From: an uncultured Bacteroidales bacterium
GTDB taxonomy: Bacteria > Bacteroidota > Bacteroidia > Bacteroidales > P3
Reading direction: 5' to 3'
Length of the DNA: 52,416 nt
NCBI GenBank assembly: GCA_937884485.1
Contig: CALGCG010000113.1
Coordinates: 1 to 52,416, forward strand
The notes under the pieces were generated by a model. It made no database searches. It was not told the origin of the DNA and worked only from the letters and a program-made list of their open reading frames with translations. This document shows positions 8,323 through 15,659 of this stretch, piece by piece; within the stretch, counting starts at the first letter, position 1, and every line of letters begins with the position of its first letter. A program made the translations under genes and the position numbers.

Positions 8323-8562
8323 TTAGACCACCACGGCCTTGCAGCTCAGGCCCTGCAGGCGGCCCAGGCTGCCGGTGAGGGCGTTGATGCGGTTCATCTC
8401 GCCCTCCACAATGAGCGAGATGACGGCCACGGGGCGGTCGTGGAATGGAAGTCCCTGCCGACAGAGGATGATATCGGCATATCCGGACAACAATTTGTTG
8501 ACAGAAGGCGACACTTCGCGGTCGCGAATGAGTATGGTTATTGTTCCTATCTTCTTCTCCAT
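8323..8562 (-). CDS. TM1266-type iron-only hydrogenase system regulator
   Basis: 79 residues, matching the small ACT-like family named after Thermotoga TM1266 that accompanies [FeFe]-hydrogenase maturation genes. Recognisable are the N-terminal IGTITILIRDR, the mid-region LSGYADIILCRQGLPFHDRPVAVISLIVEG and the C-terminal LTGSLGRLQGLSCKAVVV. The family is proposed to be regulatory; no DNA-binding domain is visible, so a sensory or modulating role is more likely. It is first in an operon with hydG, 38 nt downstream of a complete promoter. A 9-bp repeat array starts immediately after its stop codon. Confidence 0.88.
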   Translation of the reverse strand: MEKKIGTITILIRDREVSPSVNKLLSGYADIILCRQGLPFHDRPVAVISLIVEGEMNRINALTGSLGRLQGLSCKAVVV

Positions 8563-8601
8563 CAGGTGTTAGGCTTTTGGATTAGACTTGGTTTTATGCC
8601 G

Positions 8602-8632
8602 CAAAGATACACCTTTTTCTCCACATGGCAAA
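8602..8632 (-). promoter_or_regulatory. Complete Bacteroidota promoter of the TM1266-hydG operon
   Basis: On the minus strand, TTTG (8632-8629), exactly 19 nt, then TATCTTTG (8609-8602). The extended -33 TTTGCCATGT and the spacer GAGAAAAAGGTGTA closely match the promoter at 6732-6762. Confidence 0.87.
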
Positions 8633-8686
8633 AAAATTTTTTTTCTCCCGCACAGCAAAAAGCCCTTCCCCCCGTCGGGGAAAATA

Positions 8687-8842
8687 GGGACCCAATTCGC
8701 CCCCAATTCGCCCCTTCTTATATCCTTCTTATATAGTTCTTATATAGTTCCTATATGCGGTATATAAGAACTATATAAGAACTATATAAGAACGATATAG
8801 GAACTATATAAGAAGGGCCGAATTGGGGGCGAATCGGGGCCC
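8687..8842. repeat. 11-bp-unit near-palindrome, copy 1
   Basis: A 156-bp near-palindrome. The outer arms are 28 nt (left contains CCCAATTCGCCCCC, right contains GGGGGCGAATCGGGGCCC) and pair with few mismatches. The inside is four left units of type CTTCTTATATA and five right units of type TATATAAGAAC around centre ATATGCGGTATA. The period is 11 bp throughout. It has no ORF and no TAnnTTTG box. Related copies are at 20821-20987 and 41075-41226. The function is unknown to me. Confidence 0.9.
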
Positions 8843-8870
8843 TGTCGGGTGCCTGTTGGCGAGGTTGTCG

Positions 8871-8911
8871 CAGGGGGTTGTGGGGTGGGGGTGCGCGGGC
8901 GGGCGACAGGA
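8871..8911 (+). other. G-run tract beside palindrome copy 1
   Basis: Five or more runs of three to five G on the plus strand (GGGGG, GGGG, GGGGG, GGG, GGG) within about 40 nt, which could form a G-quadruplex. It lies between the palindrome and the 9085 gene. Confidence 0.5.
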
Positions 8912-9051
8912 GGGCAAAGTGGAGCCTGCAGGGAGGTTTTTGCCTTTGGCAGCGGGAAGAACGGCTGTGTGTAAAGTGTTTTGAATCATCGTGTTGTGAC
9001 GAAAGTGCAAAAAAAAGTGGCCGGAGTGGCCGATAGTTCATTTTTTCTTCG

Positions 9052-9059
9052 TATCTTTG
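9052..9059 (+). promoter_or_regulatory. -7 element TATCTTTG for the 250-aa beta-barrel gene
   Basis: TATCTTTG lies 25 nt before the ATG at 9085. No TTTG is found at the standard spacing. Confidence 0.7.
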
Positions 9060-9084
9060 CATTTTGAAATAAGACACAAAAAAG

Positions 9085-9837
9085 ATGAAGAAAGCAGTAC
9101 TTTTACTCTTCGCGGTGGCCGCGGCCACGGTATCGCAGGCCCAGTTTGTGATGGGTCTTCAGGGTGGCTATTATTGGCAGAAGAACACCACCTCGATCAA
9201 CAAGGATGAGATGAAAGCGTCCTATGCTGTGGGTGCTTTGCAGCTGGGCTACAAGGTGATGCCCAACCTGTATGTGGGTGTGATGGGAGGCTATGTGAAC
9301 TGCTCGTTCGACACGCTGCTGGCCGAGGACACCTACTTCTACCACCGCGTGGGTATGAACATCGATGTGACCGAACACAAGCGTCACCTGCTGCGCGAGG
9401 GCTGGTTTGTGGCTCCGCAGGTGAAATGGGAGTTCCTCCGCTTCGGCAATATGCACTTCAACCTCATGCTCCAGGGCAGCCTGCGCATGCTGGGCCCCAA
9501 CAAGTATGAGGAGAGCTATGTCACCACCACCTATCCCAACCCCAACGAATACCTCGAGGTGGAGCCCTACGACAACCATGTGAAGGACATGACCTGGGGC
9601 GTCAGCATCCGTCCGACGCTCATCTACGAATTCTCCGAACACCTCAGCGCCGAGCTGATGCTCGACCTGCTGTCCATCGGCTTCGTCAGCGAGACGGAGA
9701 CCTACGACCCCGAGATTGCGGGCATCGAGCCCATCGAGCGCAAGACGCAGATGTTCTATGCCGGCCTCAACTCCTTCACCGACGTGCTCCGCTGGGAGAA
9801 CACGCTGCTGAAGCTGGGTTTCAACTGGACGTTCTGA
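9085..9837 (+). CDS. Outer-membrane beta-barrel protein
   Basis: 250 residues. The signal peptide MKKAVLLLFAVAAATVSQAQ is followed by alternating hydrophobic and polar strands (FVMGLQGGYYWQKN, YAVGALQLGYKVMPNLYVGVMGGYV, MHFNLMLQGSLRML, TWGVSIRPTLIYEFSEHLSAELMLDLLSIGF) and a C-terminal LLKLGFNWTF with terminal Phe. This is the layout of OmpA/OmpX-like barrels of Bacteroidota. No periplasmic domain follows, and its function is unknown. It has its own promoter and lies 46 nt before the HerA-like ATPase gene, with which it may be co-transcribed. Palindrome copy 1 is in its upstream region. Confidence 0.83.
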   Translation: MKKAVLLLFAVAAATVSQAQFVMGLQGGYYWQKNTTSINKDEMKASYAVGALQLGYKVMPNLYVGVMGGYVNCSFDTLLAEDTYFYHRVGMNIDVTEHKRHLLREGWFVAPQVKWEFLRFGNMHFNLMLQGSLRMLGPNKYEESYVTTTYPNPNEYLEVEPYDNHVKDMTWGVSIRPTLIYEFSEHLSAELMLDLLSIGFVSETETYDPEIAGIEPIERKTQMFYAGLNSFTDVLRWENTLLKLGFNWTF

Positions 9838-9883
9838 CGGCGCCGTGGAATCGGCGAAATGGGCGAAAAAAGCGAATTGAAAT

Positions 9884-11464
9884 ATGTACAGCAAGGAACA
9901 AGGACTTTATATAGCGCACTGTGATGATGGTGCGCTTTCTATTTGCGGCCGCATGGCCAACCGCCACGGCCTCATAGCCGGCGCCACGGGCACGGGCAAG
10001 ACCGTCACCCTGCAGGTGATGGCCGAGACCTTCTGCCAGGCCGGCGTGCCCTGCTTCATGGCCGACATGAAGGGCGACCTCAGCGGCATCAGCCAGGCCG
10101 GCGCCATGAGCAGTTTCATCGAGAAACGCAAGGATGCGTTCGGCATCCCCGAGCCGCAGTTCCAGGCCTGCCCGGTGCGGTTCTTCGACGTCTTCGGCGA
10201 GCAGGGCCATCCCATCCGCGCCACCGTGAGCCAGATGGGGCCGCAGCTGCTCTCGCGCCTGCTGGGCCTCAACGAGACGCAGGACGGCGTGCTCAACATC
10301 GTCTTCCGCATCGCCGACGACCGAGGCCTGCTGCTGCTCGACATGAAGGATCTGCGCTCGATGCTGGACTATGTCAGCAAGCATGCCAAGGAGTACACCA
10401 CCCAGTACGGCAACATCTCCGCCGCCACCGTGGGCGCCATCCAGCGCTCGCTGCTGCAGCTGGAGAACCAGGGCGCCGAGAAGTTCTTCGGCGAGCCGAG
10501 CTTCGACATCTACGACCTCCTCCAGACCGAGGGCGGCAAGGGCGTGATGAACGTTTTGGCTGCCGACAAGCTGATGCTGCAGCCCAAGCTCTACAGCACC
10601 TTCCTGCTGTGGCTGCTGAGCGAGCTCTACAGCACCCTGCCCGAGGTGGGCGACATGGAGCTGCCCAAGCTCGTCTTCTTCTTCGACGAGGCCCACATGC
10701 TCTTCGAGGACACCTCGAAGGCCCTGGTGGACAAGATTGAACAGGTCATTCGCCTCATCCGCTCCAAGGGCGTGGGCATCTACTTCGTCACCCAGAGCCC
10801 CACGGACATCCCCGAGAACATCCTCGGCCAGCTGGGCAACCGCGTGCAGCATGCCCTGCGGGCCTATACGCCCAAGGACCAGAAGGCCGTGAAGACCGCC
10901 GCCGACACCTTCCGTCCCAACCCCGCCTTCAAGACCGACGAGGCCATCACCAGCCTCGAGACCGGCGAGGCGCTGGTTTCGTTCCTCGACGAGAAGGGAG
11001 CCCCCGGCATTGTGCAGAGGGCCAAGGTGCTGTTCCCCCTGAGCCAGATCGGCGCCATCACCGAAGGCCAGCGCGGCGACATCATCCGTGGCAGCCGCCT
11101 GGCGGGCAAGTACGACAAGATGGTGGACCGCGAGAGCGCCTTCGAGGTGCTGCTCAAGGAGGCCGAGGCAGCCGTCCCGGAAATCCCGGAAGTTCCGGAG
11201 GCTCCGGAAACTCCGGCAAAACAGGAGAAGCCGGCCAAGGCCGAGTCCAAGAAGAAAGGCATCTTCGCCAAGGTGTTGAAGGCCGTTGTCACCGCCGTTA
11301 CGGCCACCGCCGCCACGGCCCTGGGCACCGCCGTCAGCAACAAGGTGACGGGCAAGAAGAGCACCAGCCGCACCTCGACCACGCAGAAGGTGGTGAAGAA
11401 CGCCACCTCGGCCGCCACGCGCACCCTCACGCGCGACATTCTTGGCAACTTGATAAAATTATGA
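9884..11464 (+). CDS. HerA-like ATPase, DUF853 family (YjgR-like)
   Basis: 526 residues. Walker A is GATGTGKT (33-40) and Walker B LVFFFDEAH (D268-E269). KGVGIYFVTQSPTDIPENILGQLGNRVQHALRAYTP is the characteristic DUF853 motif after Walker B. Family: hexameric FtsK/HerA-type ATPases; the cellular role of YjgR proteins is unproven. Residues about 431-446 (PEIPEVPEAPETPA) come from five 9-bp repeats at 11175-11219. The Lys/Ala/Thr-rich C-terminal tail (about 447-526) includes a hydrophobic alanine stretch. It lies between two exported-protein genes, with a 22-nt gap to the next. Confidence 0.9.
   Translation: MYSKEQGLYIAHCDDGALSICGRMANRHGLIAGATGTGKTVTLQVMAETFCQAGVPCFMADMKGDLSGISQAGAMSSFIEKRKDAFGIPEPQFQACPVRFFDVFGEQGHPIRATVSQMGPQLLSRLLGLNETQDGVLNIVFRIADDRGLLLLDMKDLRSMLDYVSKHAKEYTTQYGNISAATVGAIQRSLLQLENQGAEKFFGEPSFDIYDLLQTEGGKGVMNVLAADKLMLQPKLYSTFLLWLLSELYSTLPEVGDMELPKLVFFFDEAHMLFEDTSKALVDKIEQVIRLIRSKGVGIYFVTQSPTDIPENILGQLGNRVQHALRAYTPKDQKAVKTAADTFRPNPAFKTDEAITSLETGEALVSFLDEKGAPGIVQRAKVLFPLSQIGAITEGQRGDIIRGSRLAGKYDKMVDRESAFEVLLKEAEAAVPEIPEVPEAPETPAKQEKPAKAESKKKGIFAKVLKAVVTAVTATAATALGTAVSNKVTGKKSTSRTSTTQKVVKNATSAATRTLTRDILGNLIKL
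11175..11219 (+). repeat. In-frame 9-bp micro-array inside the DUF853 gene (5 units)
   Basis: TCCCGGAAA, TCCCGGAAG, TTCCGGAGG, CTCCGGAAA, CTCCGGCAA. Each unit adds three residues (P-E-x type). The same core TCCGGAA makes up the intergenic array at 8294-8322. Confidence 0.75.
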
Positions 11465-11486
11465 ATATTATAAAAAGGATAGCGAT

Positions 11487-11894
11487 ATGAAACGTGCATT
11501 GTTTCTCTCATTGCTCATGTTTTTAGGGCTGGCGGCAAGCGCCCAGACCTACATCGGCACCATGAAAGTGGGCACCGAGACCCACAAGGATGTCTATGTC
11601 AAACTGACCGTCACGGGCGACACCGCCACGGTGTTTGTGCATAATGTCTTCATGGACCGCCTGGGTCACTATCGCATAGACCTCACGCTGCCCGACATCC
11701 ACCTGGAGTTCCTGCCGCAGCGCACGACGATGGTGTGCTACAACATCGTTCCGACGTCGGTGGGCGAACCTTATCCGGAGTATCTTATCCGCCAGTTGCA
11801 TGGTTCGATAGCAGTGGGTGTGCTGAGCTTCTCCTGCACCATGGACGAGACGCCGGTGACTTTCAGCGGCGTCATCAACCAGCGGTTGCGGTAA
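11487..11894 (+). CDS. Small exported protein, calycin-like fold possible
   Basis: 135 residues with signal peptide MKRALFLSLLMFLGLAASAQ. The mature part has beta-rich segments (YIGTMKVGTETHKDVYVKLTVTGDTATVFVHNVFM, LHGSIAVGVLSFSCTMDETPVTFSGVI). The pattern of a short beta protein measuring small-molecule-like strands resembles the Bacteroidota calycin-like family (PF13944), but this is a weak recognition. The mature protein has two cysteines (VCYNI, FSCTM). It is 22 nt after the DUF853 gene, probably in the same transcript, and ends at a strong bidirectional terminator. Confidence 0.65.
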   Translation: MKRALFLSLLMFLGLAASAQTYIGTMKVGTETHKDVYVKLTVTGDTATVFVHNVFMDRLGHYRIDLTLPDIHLEFLPQRTTMVCYNIVPTSVGEPYPEYLIRQLHGSIAVGVLSFSCTMDETPVTFSGVINQRLR

Positions 11895-11912
11895 GCGTTG
11901 GCCGGAAAACAA

Positions 11913-11949
11913 AAAAAGCCTCCCCGTGGTGTTCACGGGGAGGCTTTTT
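11913..11949. terminator. Bidirectional terminator between convergent genes
   Basis: Perfect 16-bp stem AAAAAGCCTCCCCGTG (11913-11928) / CACGGGGAGGCTTTTT (11934-11949), loop GTGTT. It serves the 11487 gene and the minus-strand transglutaminase pair. Confidence 0.93.
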
Positions 11950-11967
11950 GCTTTATGCGTCATAAAG

Positions 11968-13485
11968 TTATTTCTTGCGGAGCAGGAGGGGCTGGCCTTC
12001 GAGGGTCTGCCAGGTGGCCAGCAGCTGGCGGAAGCGTGCGTACTCTTCGGTCTTGATGGTGCTGTGGTCGATTTTGAGGTTGCGTACGACGTTGATTTTC
12101 TTGCCGCTCTGCTTGACGGTGATGGTCAGGCTGCCGATGCCGGGGAAGTCGAGGCTTTGGTTGGTCTCGCCGCCGACCATCTTGAGGCCTTTGGGCAGTG
12201 TGTAGGTGATGTCGCTGCGGAGGTCGCAGGCCGAGGCCACCAGCGGCGTGGTGCGCTGCAGGGGGAGGGCTCTGGCGCTGATTTCGGGTTCGCCGGGCAG
12301 GGGGAGGAAGGCGCGGAGGCGGAAGAAGCCGTCCTCAAGGGTGTCGAGGCGTTCGGCCGCATCAATGGTGTTGGTGAGTTCGTAGGTGGCCATCTCGTCC
12401 TTGGCTTCGCCGTTGATTTCCATCGGCGTCTTGCTGCGCACGTCGAGGCGGTACTCGATGGTGTCGATCATGACGCCCACCTGGTCGTAGTCCTCGCCGA
12501 TGACGCGGGCGGAATAGCCTTCGCGATTGAGTATGGCGGCCAGGAAGACGGCCTTGTCGATGGCTGTGCCGCAGCCGGTGGCCCATACCTCGAAGGGGGT
12601 GGAGTGGACGTAGCCGAGGTGCGAGGGGTGAATGTCGTTGAGGTGAATGTTGTCCACCACGAAATCGCGGATCTTGGTAATGTTCTCTTGGGCGGTTTCG
12701 CCGTTAAGCAGTGAGCCGATGGCGATGTAGGCACCCTCGAAAGGCTTCTGGTTGAAGGCGGGGGTGTGTTCCGGGGCACCGTTGTAGATGCGCAGGGTGG
12801 GGATGATGTCGGCGGGCATGTAGGGCTCGTGCGGAGCCTGCGGGATGTTGGTGTAGATGTGGCTGGGGGTCATGTTCTGTGTGCCTTCCATGACGGCGAC
12901 GTCGTGCTTGGTGTTGCGGGGGAAGGTGATGTATTCTTCGCCGTAGGTGTCGTATTTCACTTGGAAAGTGCTGTTGTTGTTCACAATAACCTCGAGTTTC
13001 TCGATGGGGCACTCGCGCTGCAGGGGGAGGGTTTCGTGCAGGAGGTTGTAGCGGCGGTGGACGGTGTAGTCGACCACGACGGTGCTGCCCAGTTCCATGC
13101 CGGTGTGCACCATGGCCAGCTCGCGCAGGTGGTTGAAGCGGCCGCAGTCGGCGCACTCGGAGGGCAGCTGGTAGATGAAGGCGTTCTGCGGCATGTCGAT
13201 GCGGGTGCCGTCGAGCTGTGTGGTATAGACCTCGTTGATGGTGACCTCTTCAAGGTCGGGGTTGTAGACCACGAAGGTCTCGCCTTTGTCGGCGTAGGCC
13301 GTCAGGGCGCGGTTGCGGAGGATCTGCACCTCGTGGCGATAGTGATAGTCGCTGGTGCCGTCGGCATTGACGGTCCACTCGTAGCGCAGCAGTTTGTATA
13401 CAGCATCGGGCTGCTGGGCATTGGCAATTGATACGTGGCAATTGAAAATGGAAATGATTGCCGCTATGAATAATGATTTTTTCAT
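11968..13485 (-). CDS. Exported DUF3857/transglutaminase-like protein, triad incomplete
   Basis: 505 residues. A signal peptide (1-23, ending SIANAQQ) precedes a DUF3857 domain (about 30-200), a transglutaminase-like core (about 255-350) and a C-terminal beta domain (about 390-495). The nucleophile position is kept (C305 in WATGCGTAIDKAVFLAAILNREG). Where the neighbour has NHSVCAVQL, this protein reads DQVGVMIDTIEYRLDV, so the catalytic His appears to be lost. It may be a binding or pseudoenzyme member. The gene starts 12 nt after the 13498-15516 gene ends, so the two form an operon. Substrates of this family in Bacteroidota are unknown. Confidence 0.85.
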   Translation of the reverse strand: MKKSLFIAAIISIFNCHVSIANAQQPDAVYKLLRYEWTVNADGTSDYHYRHEVQILRNRALTAYADKGETFVVYNPDLEEVTINEVYTTQLDGTRIDMPQNAFIYQLPSECADCGRFNHLRELAMVHTGMELGSTVVVDYTVHRRYNLLHETLPLQRECPIEKLEVIVNNNSTFQVKYDTYGEEYITFPRNTKHDVAVMEGTQNMTPSHIYTNIPQAPHEPYMPADIIPTLRIYNGAPEHTPAFNQKPFEGAYIAIGSLLNGETAQENITKIRDFVVDNIHLNDIHPSHLGYVHSTPFEVWATGCGTAIDKAVFLAAILNREGYSARVIGEDYDQVGVMIDTIEYRLDVRSKTPMEINGEAKDEMATYELTNTIDAAERLDTLEDGFFRLRAFLPLPGEPEISARALPLQRTTPLVASACDLRSDITYTLPKGLKMVGGETNQSLDFPGIGSLTITVKQSGKKINVVRNLKIDHSTIKTEEYARFRQLLATWQTLEGQPLLLRKK

Positions 13486-13497
13486 ATCTTTAAGTGC

Positions 13498-15516
13498 TTA
13501 TTTGGTTAAAATGACGGGAGTTTCGGAGACTTTGAGCTGAGCCATGGCGCTGGCGCGGAAGGCGGGCCAGTCGGTGGCTTCGTAGATGCGCTTGCCGAAG
13601 ACGGCCTGCTCGCCGAAGGTGAGCTTGTTGCCTTCCATTTGGAATCCGCAGCCGAAGCTGGCGGCGGGGTCGGCGATGCCGTCCACCATGGGATAGTGGA
13701 ACTGCGAGGGGGCGTAGGGCAGGGTGATGGTTTCGCGGATGTCCACCAGGCGCGAGCAGCGGTCGCTGAAGGGCTGGGTGCGGCTTTCGGGTTTGAGGTT
13801 GAAGTTCAGGTGGCCCATGGCGCGGCGGTAGAAGTTGCGTGCCGAGAGGGGAATGAAGGAGATGACCTCCTTGTCGACGGTGGCGTAGTTGGGGATGCGG
13901 TAGGTGTAGGTGATGCTGACGGGGTGGTCCAGATAGTGGTCGGGGTCGTTATACTGGATGTCGACGATTTCGGCGTTGGGGGCGATGCTGAGCAGCTCGC
14001 GCTCGAGGTTGCTGCGCCACTGGCTCTGCGGGGCGCTGAAGACTCCGCGCACGGCGGCATCGCTCTGGCCTTCGGCGGTGATGGTGAGTGTGCCGGTGAG
14101 GGTGCCCTGCATGTCGATGGCGCTCTCGCCGATGATGCGTATGTAGTGATTCTCGGCAGGCGAGATAGGTGTTTCCATCAGGTCGCAGCCCTCGGCAGTG
14201 CCGATGAGGTAGCCCTGCTGTTGCTCGGCGCTGCTCCAGAGTTCGCGCACGTTGGGTACCCAGGTGGGGTCGAGCATGCGGAAAGAGCCGTTGCGCAGCT
14301 GCACGGCGCAGACCGAGTGGTTGAACTGGTCGGCAGGGATGCGGTCGATGCGTTCGCCGGCCATGGTCATGGCGGCATAGGCCTTGAAGCCTGCGGCACG
14401 CAGGAAGGTGACGAGCATCGAGGCTTTGTCCTTGCATACGCCGCAACGGTCGGTGTAGATCATGTCGGCATTGTGCAGTGTGAAGCCTTCGCCCTCGCCC
14501 ATGGAAATGCCGGCATAGCGGATATTGTCGGCCACCCAGTGGGTCAGGCGGCTGATGCTGTCCATCTCGTCCTTGGCGCCGCGCAGCAGTTCGTTGACTT
14601 TCTTTTGAACGGCGGGAGTGGGTTTGAAGCTGCCGTAGTTCTCGTTGACGCCATAGAACCAGCGGCTTTTGGCCTGCCAGTCGGGGCTGGTGGAGAGGAG
14701 CAGCTTGCACTGCATGTCGTTGTTGGCCAGGGCACGGGGTTCGCGTTTCAGCGGCATGATTTCTTCCTTGTTGCTAAAGGTGTAGAGGGTGCGGCCTTCC
14801 TCGTCGGCAGGTTCGTGTTTTATTGCGAGTTCGCCATTGTATACTTTGTATTGGAGGGTTTTGGTGTCGAGAATGTTGAGCATGTATACTTTGCTCTTTA
14901 TCGGGTCGTCGCTCCAGAAAGGAACGATGTCGTAGTAATGCCCTTTCATGGGTGGCACATAGCGGGCGTCGTCTTCCGGCAGGGCGGCGAAGGTGCCGTT
15001 GAGCGAGGGTACTTCGGTGACCGAATTATTGGGCTGCTCGTCCTGCAGAAGGGCGTAGGTGTAGCCTTTCTTGTAGGTCCAAATCTCCAGTATGTCGTTG
15101 AGGTTTAGCCGGCCTACCTGTACCATCTTTTGGCTGGCGCCCCAGTAAATCATTCGGGCAGGAGCCACATAGTCATAGACGGGGATGTTGCCATCGCGAC
15201 CGGGCCACAGCAGGGTGTCTGTTTTGCCTGTGGCGGCGCGGTGTACCAGCACTCGCTCGATATCGCAATAGGCCGACAATGGGTCGTAGTCGATTTTGTA
15301 GGTGCTGTAGGCGGCACAACCTTCATAAGAGATCATCCTTATGGACTTGTGGTTCAGTACATGGCTAAGACCCGACTCCTCCATGTATATACCTGTGGAG
15401 TCGAAAATCGTGATAGTCTTGTAGCCCGCATATTTGCCCGGCAGGGCGTTGTGCTGTGCTGTGGCCATAGTGGCTATAGCCACTATCAGTGTGAGTAATA
15501 CGAATCCTTTTTTCAT
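13498..15516 (-). CDS. Exported DUF3857/transglutaminase-like protein, intact triad
   Basis: 672 residues from the ATG at 15516, chosen because it gives the signal peptide MKKGFVLLTLIVAIATMATAQ; an upstream in-frame start at 15573 would add 19 residues without signal character and lies upstream of the promoter box. The domains are DUF3857 (about 55-260) and a transglutaminase core (about 310-425), with Cys361 (CGVCKDKASML), His400 (FNHSVCAVQL) and Asp416 (RMLDPTW), a complete triad. A C-terminal beta domain extends to 672. It is the first gene of a pair with the degenerate homologue. It is likely periplasmic, acting on an unknown protein or peptide substrate. Confidence 0.88.
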   Translation of the reverse strand: MKKGFVLLTLIVAIATMATAQHNALPGKYAGYKTITIFDSTGIYMEESGLSHVLNHKSIRMISYEGCAAYSTYKIDYDPLSAYCDIERVLVHRAATGKTDTLLWPGRDGNIPVYDYVAPARMIYWGASQKMVQVGRLNLNDILEIWTYKKGYTYALLQDEQPNNSVTEVPSLNGTFAALPEDDARYVPPMKGHYYDIVPFWSDDPIKSKVYMLNILDTKTLQYKVYNGELAIKHEPADEEGRTLYTFSNKEEIMPLKREPRALANNDMQCKLLLSTSPDWQAKSRWFYGVNENYGSFKPTPAVQKKVNELLRGAKDEMDSISRLTHWVADNIRYAGISMGEGEGFTLHNADMIYTDRCGVCKDKASMLVTFLRAAGFKAYAAMTMAGERIDRIPADQFNHSVCAVQLRNGSFRMLDPTWVPNVRELWSSAEQQQGYLIGTAEGCDLMETPISPAENHYIRIIGESAIDMQGTLTGTLTITAEGQSDAAVRGVFSAPQSQWRSNLERELLSIAPNAEIVDIQYNDPDHYLDHPVSITYTYRIPNYATVDKEVISFIPLSARNFYRRAMGHLNFNLKPESRTQPFSDRCSRLVDIRETITLPYAPSQFHYPMVDGIADPAASFGCGFQMEGNKLTFGEQAVFGKRIYEATDWPAFRASAMAQLKVSETPVILTK

Positions 15517-15539
15517 CTTTTTTTCTCTATTTTGAACTG

Positions 15540-15547
15540 CAAAGGTA
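15540..15547 (-). promoter_or_regulatory. -7 element TACCTTTG of the transglutaminase pair
   Basis: Minus strand TACCTTTG, 23 nt before the ATG at 15516. A TTTG exists further up (15574-15571), but at 23-nt spacing, longer than usual. Confidence 0.65.
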
Positions 15548-15632
15548 CGAAATATTTTTGATATAAGAATCAAAAATTATCTTTTCGTGCCGTGCGAAAA
15601 TAATAATTTATCTGTAGAATTGTTTTTTTTCG

Positions 15633-15640
15633 TATCTTTG
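15633..15640 (+). promoter_or_regulatory. -7 element TATCTTTG of dinB
   Basis: TATCTTTG lies 19 nt before the dinB ATG at 15660, so the leader would be only about 13 nt. This favours the ATG over the in-frame TTG at 15651. Confidence 0.7.
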
Positions 15641-15659
15641 CAATTGTTAGTTGCAACGT

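Larger units (their letters stand above)
8563..9084. other. 522-bp divergent intergenic region
   Basis: No gene is seen here. It holds the hydG-operon promoter (8602-8632), a small CCCC/GGGG hairpin near 8668-8680, copy 1 of the 11-bp-unit palindrome (8687-8842), a G-run tract (about 8871-8911) and the -7 box of the 9085 gene (9052-9059). The section 8912-9050 shows nothing I can name. Confidence 0.7.

Noticed and set aside
7135..8736. Long plus-strand frame opposite hydG and the TM1266 gene
   Set aside because: HydG has both cluster motifs in the other strand; the frame also runs through the repeat array and the promoter.
8687..8842. Invertible promoter (phase-variation switch) in the 11-bp palindromes
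   Set aside because: No TAnnTTTG box lies between the arms, the loop is only a few nt, and no recombinase gene is in the window.
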